Below, piece after piece: positions 35,270-43,127 of a stretch of 64,000 nt of DNA. Numbering within the stretch: position 1 is the stretch's first letter; every line of letters starts with the position of its first letter. Source of the DNA: Bradyrhizobium canariense (GTDB taxonomy: Bacteria > Pseudomonadota > Alphaproteobacteria > Rhizobiales > Xanthobacteraceae); assembly GCF_019402665.1 (NCBI RefSeq), contig NZ_VSST01000034.1, positions 62,001 through 126,000 on the forward strand. The letters are read 5' to 3'. The position numbers and the translations under genes are program-made. The notes under the pieces were generated by a model, which did not search any database, was not told where the DNA came from, and saw nothing but the letters and a program-made list of their open reading frames with translations.

Positions 35270-36459
35270 CAGGATTCGATTCCGCGCGTTGAGAGCACCG
35301 CCTTCATCCGCCGCGTCGCCAACTCCGGATCGGCGAGCAGCCCGGCCTTGTCGGCCAGCCGGAACAACTCGGCCAGATGCAGCGTCGAGCGCGTGCTCTC
35401 CTGCCCGCCGACCATGGTGAAGTGGTCCTGGTGACCATTGAGGTATGCCATGAACACCACGCCTGTCTTGTAGAACCGCGTCGGCGCCTTGAAGATGTGG
35501 CGCGACAGCGGCACCGTCGGCCCCAGCACGTCGTGGAAGCCCGCCTCATCACCAGCAGCCAGCCGCGACAAGGCGTAGGACGCCGCCGGCGCGATCGCAT
35601 CGAAGATCCCGAGCAGCGCGTGCGAAAAGCCCTGTTCGTCGCCGGCAATCAGCTCCGCATAATTAAAATCGTCGCCGGTGTACATCTTGATGCGCTTGTC
35701 GAGACGACGGCGCATGTCGATCTCGCGCTGCTTGTCGAGCAGCGAAACCTTGACACCGTCCACCTTGGCGGCGTTGCCGTTGATGATGGCGACCGCAATA
35801 TCCATTGCCTTGTCGAGATCGTTGGTGCCCCAATATCCCGTCAGCGCCGGATCGAACATGTCGCCGAGCCAGTGGATGATCACGGGCTCGCGAACCTGCG
35901 ACAGCACACGGTCATAGACCTTGGCATAATCGTCGGCGTTGCGGCCCAGCTTCGCCAGCGCGCGCGACGCCATCAATATGATGCGGCCGCCGACCTTCTC
36001 GACTGCCGATATCTGCTCCTCATAGGCGCGGATCACGTCGTCGAGATTCTTGGCGTCCTCGACCGCAAGATGGTCCGTGCCCGCTCCGGAAAACACCAGC
36101 GCGTTGCGGCGCTTGGCGGCGGACACCGAGCGCGTGATCAGCTCCAGCGAGGTCGGCCAGTCCAGCCCCATGCCGCGCTGCGCGGTATCCATGGCTTCCG
36201 CCACGCCGAGACCGAGATCCCAGATGTGCTCGCGAAAGGCGATGGTCTTGTCCCAGTCGACGGCAGCGGAGAGCCACGGGTCGTTGTCGGCAAAGGGATC
36301 GATCACGGTATGGACGGCGGAGAACGCAATGCGGTTCAGCGGACCCTCGAGCTTTGCGGGAAACGTTCGCGAGGCCGCGAGCCGGTAGGTCTCGATCGAG
36401 CGATCGGCCTTCGGCAGTTTGAGCGACAACGACAACATCGGCTGGACGGGCTTGTTCAT
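35269..36459 (-). CDS. DUF993 / dihydrodipicolinate synthase-like protein
   Basis: 396-residue protein of the DUF993 group, distantly related to the DHDPS/N-acetylneuraminate lyase aldolases. The Schiff-base Lys candidate is Lys237 in KVDGVKVSLLD, in the position of the DHDPS GxKxxS motif, and MYTGDDFN follows as in DHDPS MLSGDD-type segments. The usual catalytic Tyr (YNxP) is replaced by IHWLGDMFDP, so chemistry may differ. ATG 36459 is preferred: the open frame to 36507 runs into a palindromic repeat element. Upstream AGAGG supports this start. It overlaps the downstream isomerase gene by one base. Likely an aldolase or lyase step on a sugar-acid-like compound; this is inference. Confidence 0.82.
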   Translation of the reverse strand: MNKPVQPMLSLSLKLPKADRSIETYRLAASRTFPAKLEGPLNRIAFSAVHTVIDPFADNDPWLSAAVDWDKTIAFREHIWDLGLGVAEAMDTAQRGMGLDWPTSLELITRSVSAAKRRNALVFSGAGTDHLAVEDAKNLDDVIRAYEEQISAVEKVGGRIILMASRALAKLGRNADDYAKVYDRVLSQVREPVIIHWLGDMFDPALTGYWGTNDLDKAMDIAVAIINGNAAKVDGVKVSLLDKQREIDMRRRLDKRIKMYTGDDFNYAELIAGDEQGFSHALLGIFDAIAPAASYALSRLAAGDEAGFHDVLGPTVPLSRHIFKAPTRFYKTGVVFMAYLNGHQDHFTMVGGQESTRSTLHLAELFRLADKAGLLADPELATRRMKAVLSTRGIES

Positions 36460-36477
36460 GATTTCAGACCTCTCCCC

Positions 36478-36561
36478 GTCATTGCGAGGAGCGAAGCGAC
36501 GAAGCAATCCAGACTGTGTCCGCGGAGGGTTTCTGGATTGCTTCGCTTCGCTCGCAATGAC
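36478..36561. repeat. Palindromic intergenic repeat, GTCATTGCGAG family
   Basis: An 84-base element bounded by GTCATTGCGAG at 36478 and its complement ending at 36561, with inner inverted segments GAAGCAATCCAG/CTGGATTGCTTC. This is a widespread repeat type in Bradyrhizobium and relatives. It lies inside the catabolic operon, between the DUF993 and the dehydrogenase genes, where it could act on mRNA stability. Confidence 0.85.
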
Positions 36562-36594
36562 GGCTCAACAACATCGATGATTATCCGATAGACC

Positions 36595-37746
36595 TCAGAC
36601 CTTGATCGGGGCGACGTCGATCCATCGCCGCTCCTTCCAGCTCTTCAGCGCGCATTCGGCGAGCTGCACGCCCTTGACGCCTTCGAGCAGCGTGAACTTG
36701 TAGGGCGCATCCTCGTAGACATGGCGGATGAACATCTCCCACTGCTCTTTGAAGCCGTTGTCGTAAGTGACGTTGTCAGGCAGCTTCTGCCAGTCGCTGT
36801 AGAAATCGTGCAGCCGCTTCTCGTCGGGATTCCACACCGGTCGGGGCGTCGCCTGCCGCGCCTGGATCATGCAGTCGGAAAGGCCGGCGACGGCCGAGCC
36901 GAGCGTGCCGTCGACCTGGAAGGTGACGAGATCATCGCGATAGACGCGCGTCACCCAGGACATGTTGATGTGGGCGATGGCGCCGCCCTTGAGCTGGAAC
37001 GTGGCATAAGCGGAGTCGTCGGCGGTCGCCTTGTACTTCTTGCCCTGCTCGTCGAAACGCTCGGGAATGTCGGTGTTGCCGATGCAGCTCACGCTCTCGA
37101 CCTCGCCGAAAAGATTGTCGAGCACGTAGCGCCAGTGGCAAACCATGTCGAGGATGATACCGCCGCCGTCCTCGTCGCGGTAATTCCATGACGGCCGCTG
37201 CGCCTCCTGCCAGCCGCCTTCGAACACCCAATAGCCGAACTCGCCGCGCACCGAGAGGATGCGGCCGAAGAAGCCGGAGTCGCGCAGGAAGGCGATCTTC
37301 TTCAGGCCGGGCAGGAACAGCTTGTCCTGCACCGTGCCGTGCTTGACGCCCTTGGAATTGGCGAGCTTGACGACCTCGAGCGCCTCCTCGAAATTGGTCG
37401 CGATCGGCTTCTCGCAATAGACGTGCTTGCCGGCATTGATGGCCTGGGTCAGAAGCCCCGGCCGCGCCTGTGTGGTCGCGGCATCGAAGAACATGGCGTC
37501 ATTCTTGTCGGCGAGGGCGGCGTCGAGATCGGTGGTCCAGCGCGCGATGTTGTAGCGCTTGGCGAGCCCCTCGACCTTCTCGGCGCTGCGGCCGACCAGG
37601 ATCGGGTCGGGCATCACGCGGTCGCCGTTCTTCAAGCGGACGCCGCCCTGCTCGCGGATCGCGACGATCGAGCGGATCAGATGCTGGTTGAGTCCCATGC
37701 GGCCGGTGACGCCGTTCATGATGAGGCCGAGGCGTTGGGTGGTCAT
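36595..37746 (-). CDS. Gfo/Idh/MocA family oxidoreductase
   Basis: 383-residue NAD(P)-dependent dehydrogenase. The N-terminal Rossmann fold begins LGLIMNGVTGRMGLNQHL; the family signature with the cofactor-proximal Lys is HVYCEKPIATN near residue 110. The C-terminal alpha/beta domain includes DGGGIILDMVCHWRYVLDNLFGEV, where the conserved Asp and His sit in the positions used for catalysis in inositol and glucose-fructose dehydrogenases. ATG 37746 overlaps the upstream enolase-family gene by four bases (ATGA). An upstream in-frame extension to 37815 lies inside that gene. It probably oxidises a hydroxyl of the operon's substrate; which one is unknown. Confidence 0.9.
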   Translation of the reverse strand: MTTQRLGLIMNGVTGRMGLNQHLIRSIVAIREQGGVRLKNGDRVMPDPILVGRSAEKVEGLAKRYNIARWTTDLDAALADKNDAMFFDAATTQARPGLLTQAINAGKHVYCEKPIATNFEEALEVVKLANSKGVKHGTVQDKLFLPGLKKIAFLRDSGFFGRILSVRGEFGYWVFEGGWQEAQRPSWNYRDEDGGGIILDMVCHWRYVLDNLFGEVESVSCIGNTDIPERFDEQGKKYKATADDSAYATFQLKGGAIAHINMSWVTRVYRDDLVTFQVDGTLGSAVAGLSDCMIQARQATPRPVWNPDEKRLHDFYSDWQKLPDNVTYDNGFKEQWEMFIRHVYEDAPYKFTLLEGVKGVQLAECALKSWKERRWIDVAPIKV

Positions 37747-39140
37747 GCCGATTGCTCCTGCAGAGATTTTGGCTGTTCGAGCGGGCGTAGCGCCGACCAG
37801 TCCGGATGAACCCACGTCGCAAAGCCCGTTGCATTGAGCGATCCCGTGAGGAGATCGCCGTTGTGAATGGAGAGGCGGATGCCCTGCCCGGCATCCGCGT
37901 AGAGATCGGGATGCGCGACGGCGAAAGCCTGGGCCTCCGCGGCGGGCGTATCACCGAAGCCATCGACGTAATGGTGGCCGTTACGTTCGGCATGGGTGAT
38001 GCCGATGAAGGCCCCGAGCGCAAGGTCCTGCTGCACGGCGAGGCCCGCCTGGCAGGTGAGGTCCTCGCCGGTCACGAAGAATCTTTCGCCGGCCAAGCTC
38101 CATTTCGCCGCGCGCGTCGCGTTGACGATGGACTTGTAAAGCCCTTTGCAGGACTTCGAGGAGATGCCGTGATAGCCGAGCGCCCGTGCCGCGGGAAACG
38201 CGTCGTAGGAATCGTCGGCTTCGTCGATGATGAAGCCGCGCGCCGCGAGCGAGCCGAGCGGCGACTGCCTCGTGACATCGCGCGGCATCGGCTGCTCGAC
38301 ATAGAGCAGCCTGGATGAAATCGATCGCAGCGCAGTGTCATGGTCGAGCCGGCCGATGAGTTCATGCAAGGCTGCGAGATCGGCATATTGCTCGTTGGCA
38401 TCGAGCGTCACTTTGTAGTCACGGTCCAGCGCATCGAGCTCCTTGCCAATGCGCGCCAGCCGCGCTGCATCGCCGACGGGGTCCCCCGACAGCTTCAGCT
38501 TGAAATAACTCGCACCGGAGTTCTCGCGGGCGTCGGCAACCCCGCCCTCGCCTTCAACGGTGTCATCGAGGCCGACGGTATGCCTGATGGCAACACGCGA
38601 CAGCGGCTTACGGCCGGATAGAAACGTCGTGATATCCGTTTCCTTCAGGTCGGGCGAAAGCCGCGCGTCGATGCCGGCAATGTTGCCGGCCATGCCGTCG
38701 AAGAAATTGGTCTCGGCAGCGCGGAGCAGCGCATCGAGGATCGCTTTGTCGATTTCGGCGGGTCCGCAAGCCGCGGCAAGCGCCGGAATGTTCTTTTTCG
38801 CACAGGTCGCGACCTGGGCACCGATGCACGATGCATGCAGATCGAATGCCGTCAAAAATCCGGTTCGCGCGAGATAAAGCCCCCGCGCGATCTCCAGCGA
38901 GCGGCGCAAGTCATCGACGGTCTGGGCCGGCGAAAGCTCCGGCCGCTTGTCGAACCATTTTGGCACCAGCAGCTCGGCGCTGGCGCCGACCGCCGATCCC
39001 CTGCCCTCGACCTCGATCTCGACCCGCACGAACAGCTGCGGCGTCGCGTTGATCGTGATCGCGCCGAAGCGGAACGGCCGCGCGAAACGCACGGGACGTT
39101 CGAAGAACGCGATGTCTCGCAGCTTCAGGCGCGGTGACAT
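37743..39140 (-). CDS. Enolase-superfamily protein (mandelate racemase/muconate-lactonising group)
   Basis: 465-residue protein, longer than the usual 360-400 of this group. Residues that align with the enolase superfamily are visible: a KxK pair at Lys214/Lys216 in YFKLKLSG, metal ligands Asp247 (VTLDANEQY), Glu282 (YVEQPMP) and Asp306/Glu307 (IIDEADD), and a second base candidate at Lys329 or Lys332 (GISSKSCKG). Such enzymes abstract a proton alpha to a carboxylate and racemise, dehydrate or lactonise acids. It overlaps the dehydrogenase gene by four bases and lies 4 bases after the ABC ATPase stop (upstream gene in transcription). An acid-sugar dehydratase role is likely but the residues 100-160 insertion is unusual. 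Confidence 0.87.
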   Translation of the reverse strand: MSPRLKLRDIAFFERPVRFARPFRFGAITINATPQLFVRVEIEVEGRGSAVGASAELLVPKWFDKRPELSPAQTVDDLRRSLEIARGLYLARTGFLTAFDLHASCIGAQVATCAKKNIPALAAACGPAEIDKAILDALLRAAETNFFDGMAGNIAGIDARLSPDLKETDITTFLSGRKPLSRVAIRHTVGLDDTVEGEGGVADARENSGASYFKLKLSGDPVGDAARLARIGKELDALDRDYKVTLDANEQYADLAALHELIGRLDHDTALRSISSRLLYVEQPMPRDVTRQSPLGSLAARGFIIDEADDSYDAFPAARALGYHGISSKSCKGLYKSIVNATRAAKWSLAGERFFVTGEDLTCQAGLAVQQDLALGAFIGITHAERNGHHYVDGFGDTPAAEAQAFAVAHPDLYADAGQGIRLSIHNGDLLTGSLNATGFATWVHPDWSALRPLEQPKSLQEQSA

Positions 39141-39144
39141 GGCT

Positions 39145-39975
39145 TCAGTCCAACGCCCCTTGCGAGAAGAAATGCTTGCGGATGCGCTGTACGAGTTCGG
39201 TGAACACAGGGTCGGCCATCACGTCGAGCGAGCGCGGGCGCGGCAGCGGCACGTCGTAGATCGCGGCGATCGCGCCGGGCCGCTCGGTCATCACCAGCAC
39301 GCGATCGGCGAGGAACACGGCCTCGGGGATCGAGTGCGTGATCAACAGCACCGTCTTCCTGGTCTCGCGCTGGATCCGCATCAGCTCGACATTCATGCGC
39401 TCGCGCGTCAGCGCATCGAGCGCGCCGAACGGCTCGTCCATCAGCATGATCCGGGGATCATGCACCAGGGCGCGGCAGATCGAGGCGCGCTGCTGCATGC
39501 CGCCAGAGAGCTGCCACGGCAGCTTTTTCTCGAAGCCTTCGAGCCCGACCAGCTTCAACAGCGCCTTGGCCCGGTCGAGATATGTCTGCCGCGGCAGCCG
39601 CTTCATGTCGATCGGCAGCATCACGTTGGACAGGATGTTGCGCCATGGCAGCAACAGCGCGTTCTGGAACACGATGCCGACATTGCCGTGCGGCGCCGTC
39701 ACCTTCTCACCCTCGACCAGGATCTCGCCCGTCGTCGGCGGCAGCAGTCCCGAGATCAGCTTGAGCAGCGTGGACTTGCCGCAGCCGGACGGGCCGACCA
39801 CGACGAAGAACTCGCCGTCGTTGATGTGAAAATCCAGCGGCCGCAACGACGGCACATCGCCGTCGCGCGTCCGATAGGTCTTCGACACGCCTGATAGCTT
39901 GATGCCCGACGCATCGCCGGCGGCGCGGTCGCTCACCAGTCTCAGATGCGCGGCCGGTTGCAGGGTTTCACTCAT
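39145..39975 (-). CDS. ABC transporter ATP-binding protein, NitT/TauT type
   Basis: 276-residue ATPase of the SsuB/TauB-like group. Walker A is GPSGCGKST, Q-loop VFQNALLLPW, signature LSGGMQQR, Walker B IMLMDEPFGALD and switch His in LITHSIPEA. The ATG at 39975 is used; a GTG at 39993 would overlap the upstream binding-protein stop by four bases (GTGA) and is a real alternative, since other genes here use that arrangement. It works with the binding protein at 39990 and permease at 41046. Confidence 0.92.
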   Translation of the reverse strand: MSETLQPAAHLRLVSDRAAGDASGIKLSGVSKTYRTRDGDVPSLRPLDFHINDGEFFVVVGPSGCGKSTLLKLISGLLPPTTGEILVEGEKVTAPHGNVGIVFQNALLLPWRNILSNVMLPIDMKRLPRQTYLDRAKALLKLVGLEGFEKKLPWQLSGGMQQRASICRALVHDPRIMLMDEPFGALDALTRERMNVELMRIQRETRKTVLLITHSIPEAVFLADRVLVMTERPGAIAAIYDVPLPRPRSLDVMADPVFTELVQRIRKHFFSQGALD

Positions 39976-39989
39976 GTTCGTCGCAGGTT

Positions 39990-40982
39990 TCACGAACCGC
40001 TCTTCGGCAGATAGTCGTTGGTGTAGAACGCCTTCGGGTTCTCCTTGGCCTTGGCATCGAGCCCGCCATATTCGACCATCAGATTGACCGAATCCGTCAT
40101 GTTCTGGTCGGTGACTTGGAACGGGCGCTTGCTCTTGGTCTCAGGCGTCCGGTACAGCGGAATGGTCAGCTCAAAGCCCTGCGTCAGCGTGTCGATCTTG
40201 CCGCCCTTGGGGTTGGCATCGAGGATCGATTGCGCCGCGGCCTTCGGCTCCTTCTCGGCGGCTTCGACCGCCTTGGTCGTCGCCGACATGAAGCGGCGGA
40301 CGAGGTCGGCATTGGCCTTCACATAATCAGTGTTGGCGATGATGCCCGACGAGACCATGTTGATGCCGTAGTCGGCGAACTTGATCGGGTAGACGTCCTT
40401 GCCGGTGGCGTCCTTGATCTTCATCGATTGATCCATCACGTAGCCAAGCAGGAGATCGGCCTGGCCGTTGATGACCGCGTTGAGCTTGGTCTGGCCATCA
40501 CCCGCCACCGTCTGGAAGTCGCTTTCCTTGAGGCCGGTCTTCTTCAGGAACAGCGGCCAGATCTGGGTCATGGAATCGGCCGGCGTGATCGCGACCGTCT
40601 TGCCCTTGATATCCTCGGGCTTCCTGATGTTCTTGTCGACGAAGCCCATCGCGGACATCGGGCTGGTCTGGAGCAGCACGCCGGTCGCAACCACTGGCGC
40701 ACCCTTGATCGCGGCGCGCATCATGGTGGGCACATCGACATAGCCGAAATCGGCAGTCTTGGCCGCGACGGCCTGCGTGGTCGCCGCCGAGCCGCGGCCT
40801 TCCTGAATCTCGAGGTCGATGCCTTCGGCGGCGTAGATGCCCTTGGCCTTGCCGTAATAGAACGGTGCGTGCTCGCCATAGACGTACCAGTTCAGCATCA
40901 GCACGACCTTGTCGGCTGCTTGCGCCGGCATGGCCGCGAACACCATCAGCGCCGCCGAGACAGCTCCTATCCACCGCTTCAT
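39990..40982 (-). CDS. ABC transporter substrate-binding protein, NMT1/THI5-like (NitT/TauT type)
   Basis: 330-residue periplasmic binding protein. Signal peptide at residues 1-22 (AVSAALMVFAAMPAQAA). The NMT1/THI5-like opening is present: LNWYVYGEHAPFYYGKAKGIY, EGIDLEIQEGRGSA and DFGYVDVPTMM. Relatives bind thiamine-precursor pyrimidines, riboflavin, sulfonates, nitrate or aromatic acids. GGGAG lies 8 bases before the ATG at 40982. It is second in the operon after the permease. The substrate presumably feeds the five enzymes encoded downstream, which suggests a carboxylate- or polyol-bearing molecule, though the family's range is wide. Confidence 0.92.
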   Translation of the reverse strand: MKRWIGAVSAALMVFAAMPAQAADKVVLMLNWYVYGEHAPFYYGKAKGIYAAEGIDLEIQEGRGSAATTQAVAAKTADFGYVDVPTMMRAAIKGAPVVATGVLLQTSPMSAMGFVDKNIRKPEDIKGKTVAITPADSMTQIWPLFLKKTGLKESDFQTVAGDGQTKLNAVINGQADLLLGYVMDQSMKIKDATGKDVYPIKFADYGINMVSSGIIANTDYVKANADLVRRFMSATTKAVEAAEKEPKAAAQSILDANPKGGKIDTLTQGFELTIPLYRTPETKSKRPFQVTDQNMTDSVNLMVEYGGLDAKAKENPKAFYTNDYLPKSGS

Positions 40983-41045
40983 CGTCACTCTCCCTTGCCG
41001 TTGTTTGCGTCAGCCGTTGGCGGCCGTTCGTTGCTTTGGTTGTTG

Positions 41046-41855
41046 TTAAGAGGCGAAAATCACGTCCTCGCGCTGGCTGACATGCCAGGGAATAACCAGC
41101 TTCTCGATCCGGTCCACGATCCAGAACAGGATGACGCCGAGCAGCGCGAGGATCACGAGCGCTGCGAACATCGTCGGCAGGTCGAAGGTGCCGATCGAGC
41201 GCTGCATCACATAGCCGATGCCGGAATTGGAGCCGACGAACTCGCCGACGACGGCGCCGACCACGGCCAGCGTCACCGACACTTTGAGGCCGGAGAAGAT
41301 CGCCGGTAGCGCATGCGGCAGGTTCACCGCGCAAAACACCTGGAAGCGGCTGCCCTGCATGGCGCGGGCGAGATCGACCATATCTGGATCGACCGATTTG
41401 AAGCCCTGCACGGCGGAGACCACCACCGGAAAGAAGCCGAGCAGGAACGCCGAGATCACTTTCGGAATGATGCCGAAGCCGAACCAGACCACGAACAGCG
41501 GCGCGATCGCGATCTTCGGCACGGACTGAGAAAACACCAGCAGGGGATAGACGTAGCTCTCCACGGTCTTGGATCCCGCGATCAGCATCGCGATGGGGAT
41601 ACCGAACAGCGCCGAGAGCGCGAAGCCGCAGACGGTCGCATAAGTCGTCGGCCAGGACTGGCGCAGCAGTTCCGGCCAATCGGTGCGCAGCACCGCAATG
41701 ACATCGCCCGGCGACGGGATCTGATAGGCGGGAATCTTGAACAGCCGGATCGCGAGATCCCAGGCCACGACGATGAACACCAGGAACAAAAACGGCCGGA
41801 TCCAGGCCGCATTCAGCATCTTGGACACCGCACTCTGCGGCTTCAGCTCAGCCAC
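41046..41855 (-). CDS. ABC transporter permease, NitT/TauT type
   Basis: 269-residue inner-membrane permease with about six helices, starting with FLFLVFIVVAWDLAIRLF. The ATPase-contact loop reads VDLARAMQGSRFQVFCAVNLPHALPAI, an EAA-type element. The start is a GTG at 41855 with GGGAG at 7 bases; no ATG fits. It is the first gene of the seven-gene minus-strand operon down to 34406. Upstream lie a large inverted-repeat element and a TetR gene on the same strand, so the operon promoter should be within 41856-42196 or further up. Confidence 0.92.
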   Translation of the reverse strand: MAELKPQSAVSKMLNAAWIRPFLFLVFIVVAWDLAIRLFKIPAYQIPSPGDVIAVLRTDWPELLRQSWPTTYATVCGFALSALFGIPIAMLIAGSKTVESYVYPLLVFSQSVPKIAIAPLFVVWFGFGIIPKVISAFLLGFFPVVVSAVQGFKSVDPDMVDLARAMQGSRFQVFCAVNLPHALPAIFSGLKVSVTLAVVGAVVGEFVGSNSGIGYVMQRSIGTFDLPTMFAALVILALLGVILFWIVDRIEKLVIPWHVSQREDVIFAS

Positions 41856-42196
41856 GTCTCACTCCCGGTCGTCTTGTTCGTTGGGCGAGAAATTAACCCG
41901 TTGGGTAAATACTGTCCAGCGGTTTTCCTGCGACGTTTTGGGCGGGGGTTCCGCAAGGTTTGGGCGGGGGATCGCGGCGGAACGTGCCGTCCCTCCAAAC
42001 ATTCGGTGTCGTCCTGGCGAAGGCCAGGACCCATAACCACAGGGTGAAGTTTGGCGAGGCTGGTCGTTCGGGATTGGCACCACGCGCGATCGATGGATCA
42101 CGCGGTATGGGTCCTGGCCTTCGCCAGGACGACGTTGGGGGTGCAGTCCGACTCCACAATTTCCATTATCGCAAGCAGCGATACGACGAAGTCGCG
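41856..42196. other. 341-base spacer between TetR gene and catabolic operon
   Basis: Most of this spacer is the 126-base inverted-repeat element at 42008-42133. The part next to the permease (41856-42007) should carry the operon's promoter; GGGAG before 41855 is its ribosome site. A motif GCGGGGGTTCCGCAAGG and a repeated GGCGGGG occur but I could not assign an operator. No small gene is evident. Confidence 0.5.
42008..42133. repeat. Intergenic inverted-repeat element with perfect 28-bp arms
   Basis: Arms at 42008-42035 and 42106-42133 are exact reverse complements over 28 bases (each arm itself contains the palindrome CTGGCGAAGGCCAG). The 70-base interior shows no gene. The exactness of the arms implies a recent or selected element; it could be a non-autonomous mobile repeat of the Bradyrhizobium type. 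Confidence 0.88.
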
Positions 42197-42910
42197 CTAA
42201 ACCGTCTGCACCACCGCGGCGCGCGATTTCGGCGTCTTGGTCATAGCTAACAGTGCGGCCGACTGTCCGGTCAGCGCTGCCAGCACGAGGCCGACCATGT
42301 GGTCTAGCCGCTCGTCCTTGGCGTCCTTGGCCAGCAGATCGCGACCGAAGATCACGCTGAGCGTCGCCGAGTTCGAGAGATAGAAGAAGCACAGCCCCGC
42401 GATCGAGATGTAGAGCTGGACAGGATCGACCGCGACCTTGAAGTCGCCGCCGGACACACCGCGCCGCACCACGGTGCCGATCATTTCGACGAAGGGCGAG
42501 TGCATCGACTTGACCTTGGTCGAGCGCTTCAGGTGCTTTGCACGGGCGAGATTTTCGGTCTGGAGCAGCGACAGGAATTCAGGATTGCGCAGGAAATAAT
42601 TCCAGGTGAACTCGATCAGGCGGCGGATCGCCTCGGGCGGATCGAGATGCTCGAGATCGAGCCCGCGCTCCTCGCTGCGGATCTTGTCGTAGGCGCCTTC
42701 GAGCACCGCGAGATAGAGCTCGTCCTTGTTGCCGACGTGATAGTAGAGCATCCGCTTGTTGGCGCCGGCGTTGGCCGCGATGCGGTCGACGCGCGCACCG
42801 GCGAGCCCGTGCGCCGAGAATTCCTGCTTGGCGGCTTCGAGAATGCGCAGCCGCATCCCCTCGGGATCGCGCTGCCATTTCAGAGTTCGCTTTGCCGCTG
42901 CTTTCGCCAA
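42197..42910 (-). CDS. TetR family transcriptional regulator
   Basis: 237-residue TetR-type regulator. The N-terminal helix-turn-helix runs through ILEAAKQEFSAHGLAGARV, IAANAGANKRMLYYHVGNK at residues 22-62; the C-terminal domain includes a hydrophobic ligand region (VQLYISIAGLCFFYLSN). The start is uncertain: the open frame begins at a TTG (42910) with no good ribosome site, and the first internal ATG at residue 19 would leave the DNA-binding domain nearly complete. Being just upstream of and co-oriented with the NitT/TauT catabolic operon, it is the best local candidate for its regulator, but no operator was found. Confidence 0.85.
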   Translation of the reverse strand: MAKAAAKRTLKWQRDPEGMRLRILEAAKQEFSAHGLAGARVDRIAANAGANKRMLYYHVGNKDELYLAVLEGAYDKIRSEERGLDLEHLDPPEAIRRLIEFTWNYFLRNPEFLSLLQTENLARAKHLKRSTKVKSMHSPFVEMIGTVVRRGVSGGDFKVAVDPVQLYISIAGLCFFYLSNSATLSVIFGRDLLAKDAKDERLDHMVGLVLAALTGQSAALLAMTKTPKSRAAVVQTV

Positions 42911-42975
42911 ACCGGGTGCTCGCTGGATGCTTCAAGACGCATGTAACACGCGCGCGGCGGTTTGAGAACGATCTC

Positions 42976-43109
42976 GTGCCCCGGACGCAGCGCAGCGCTT
43001 CTTCAGCGGTGCGCTGCAGAGCCGGGGCCCATATCAATGAGAGGTCGCCGCCTTCTGAGTCCCGGCTCCGCGCAGCAACGCCAAGGGCGTTGCTGCGCGT
43101 CCGGGACAC
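42976..43109. repeat. Palindromic intergenic repeat, CCCCGGACGC family
   Basis: Roughly 134 bases bounded by GTGCCCCGGACGC at the left and GCGTCCGGGACAC at the right, with internal stems around CAGCGCAGCGCTT and CAACGCCAAGGGCGTTG. It fills the space between two minus-strand genes. The pattern matches rhizobial intergenic repeat elements rather than a gene or terminator alone. Confidence 0.75.
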
Positions 43110-43127
43110 GACCGAGCGTTAGGCCCC

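Noticed and set aside
36459-36507. N-terminal extension of the DUF993 protein
   Set aside because: The extension is encoded by the palindromic repeat element at 36478-36561, and a ribosome site supports the ATG at 36459.
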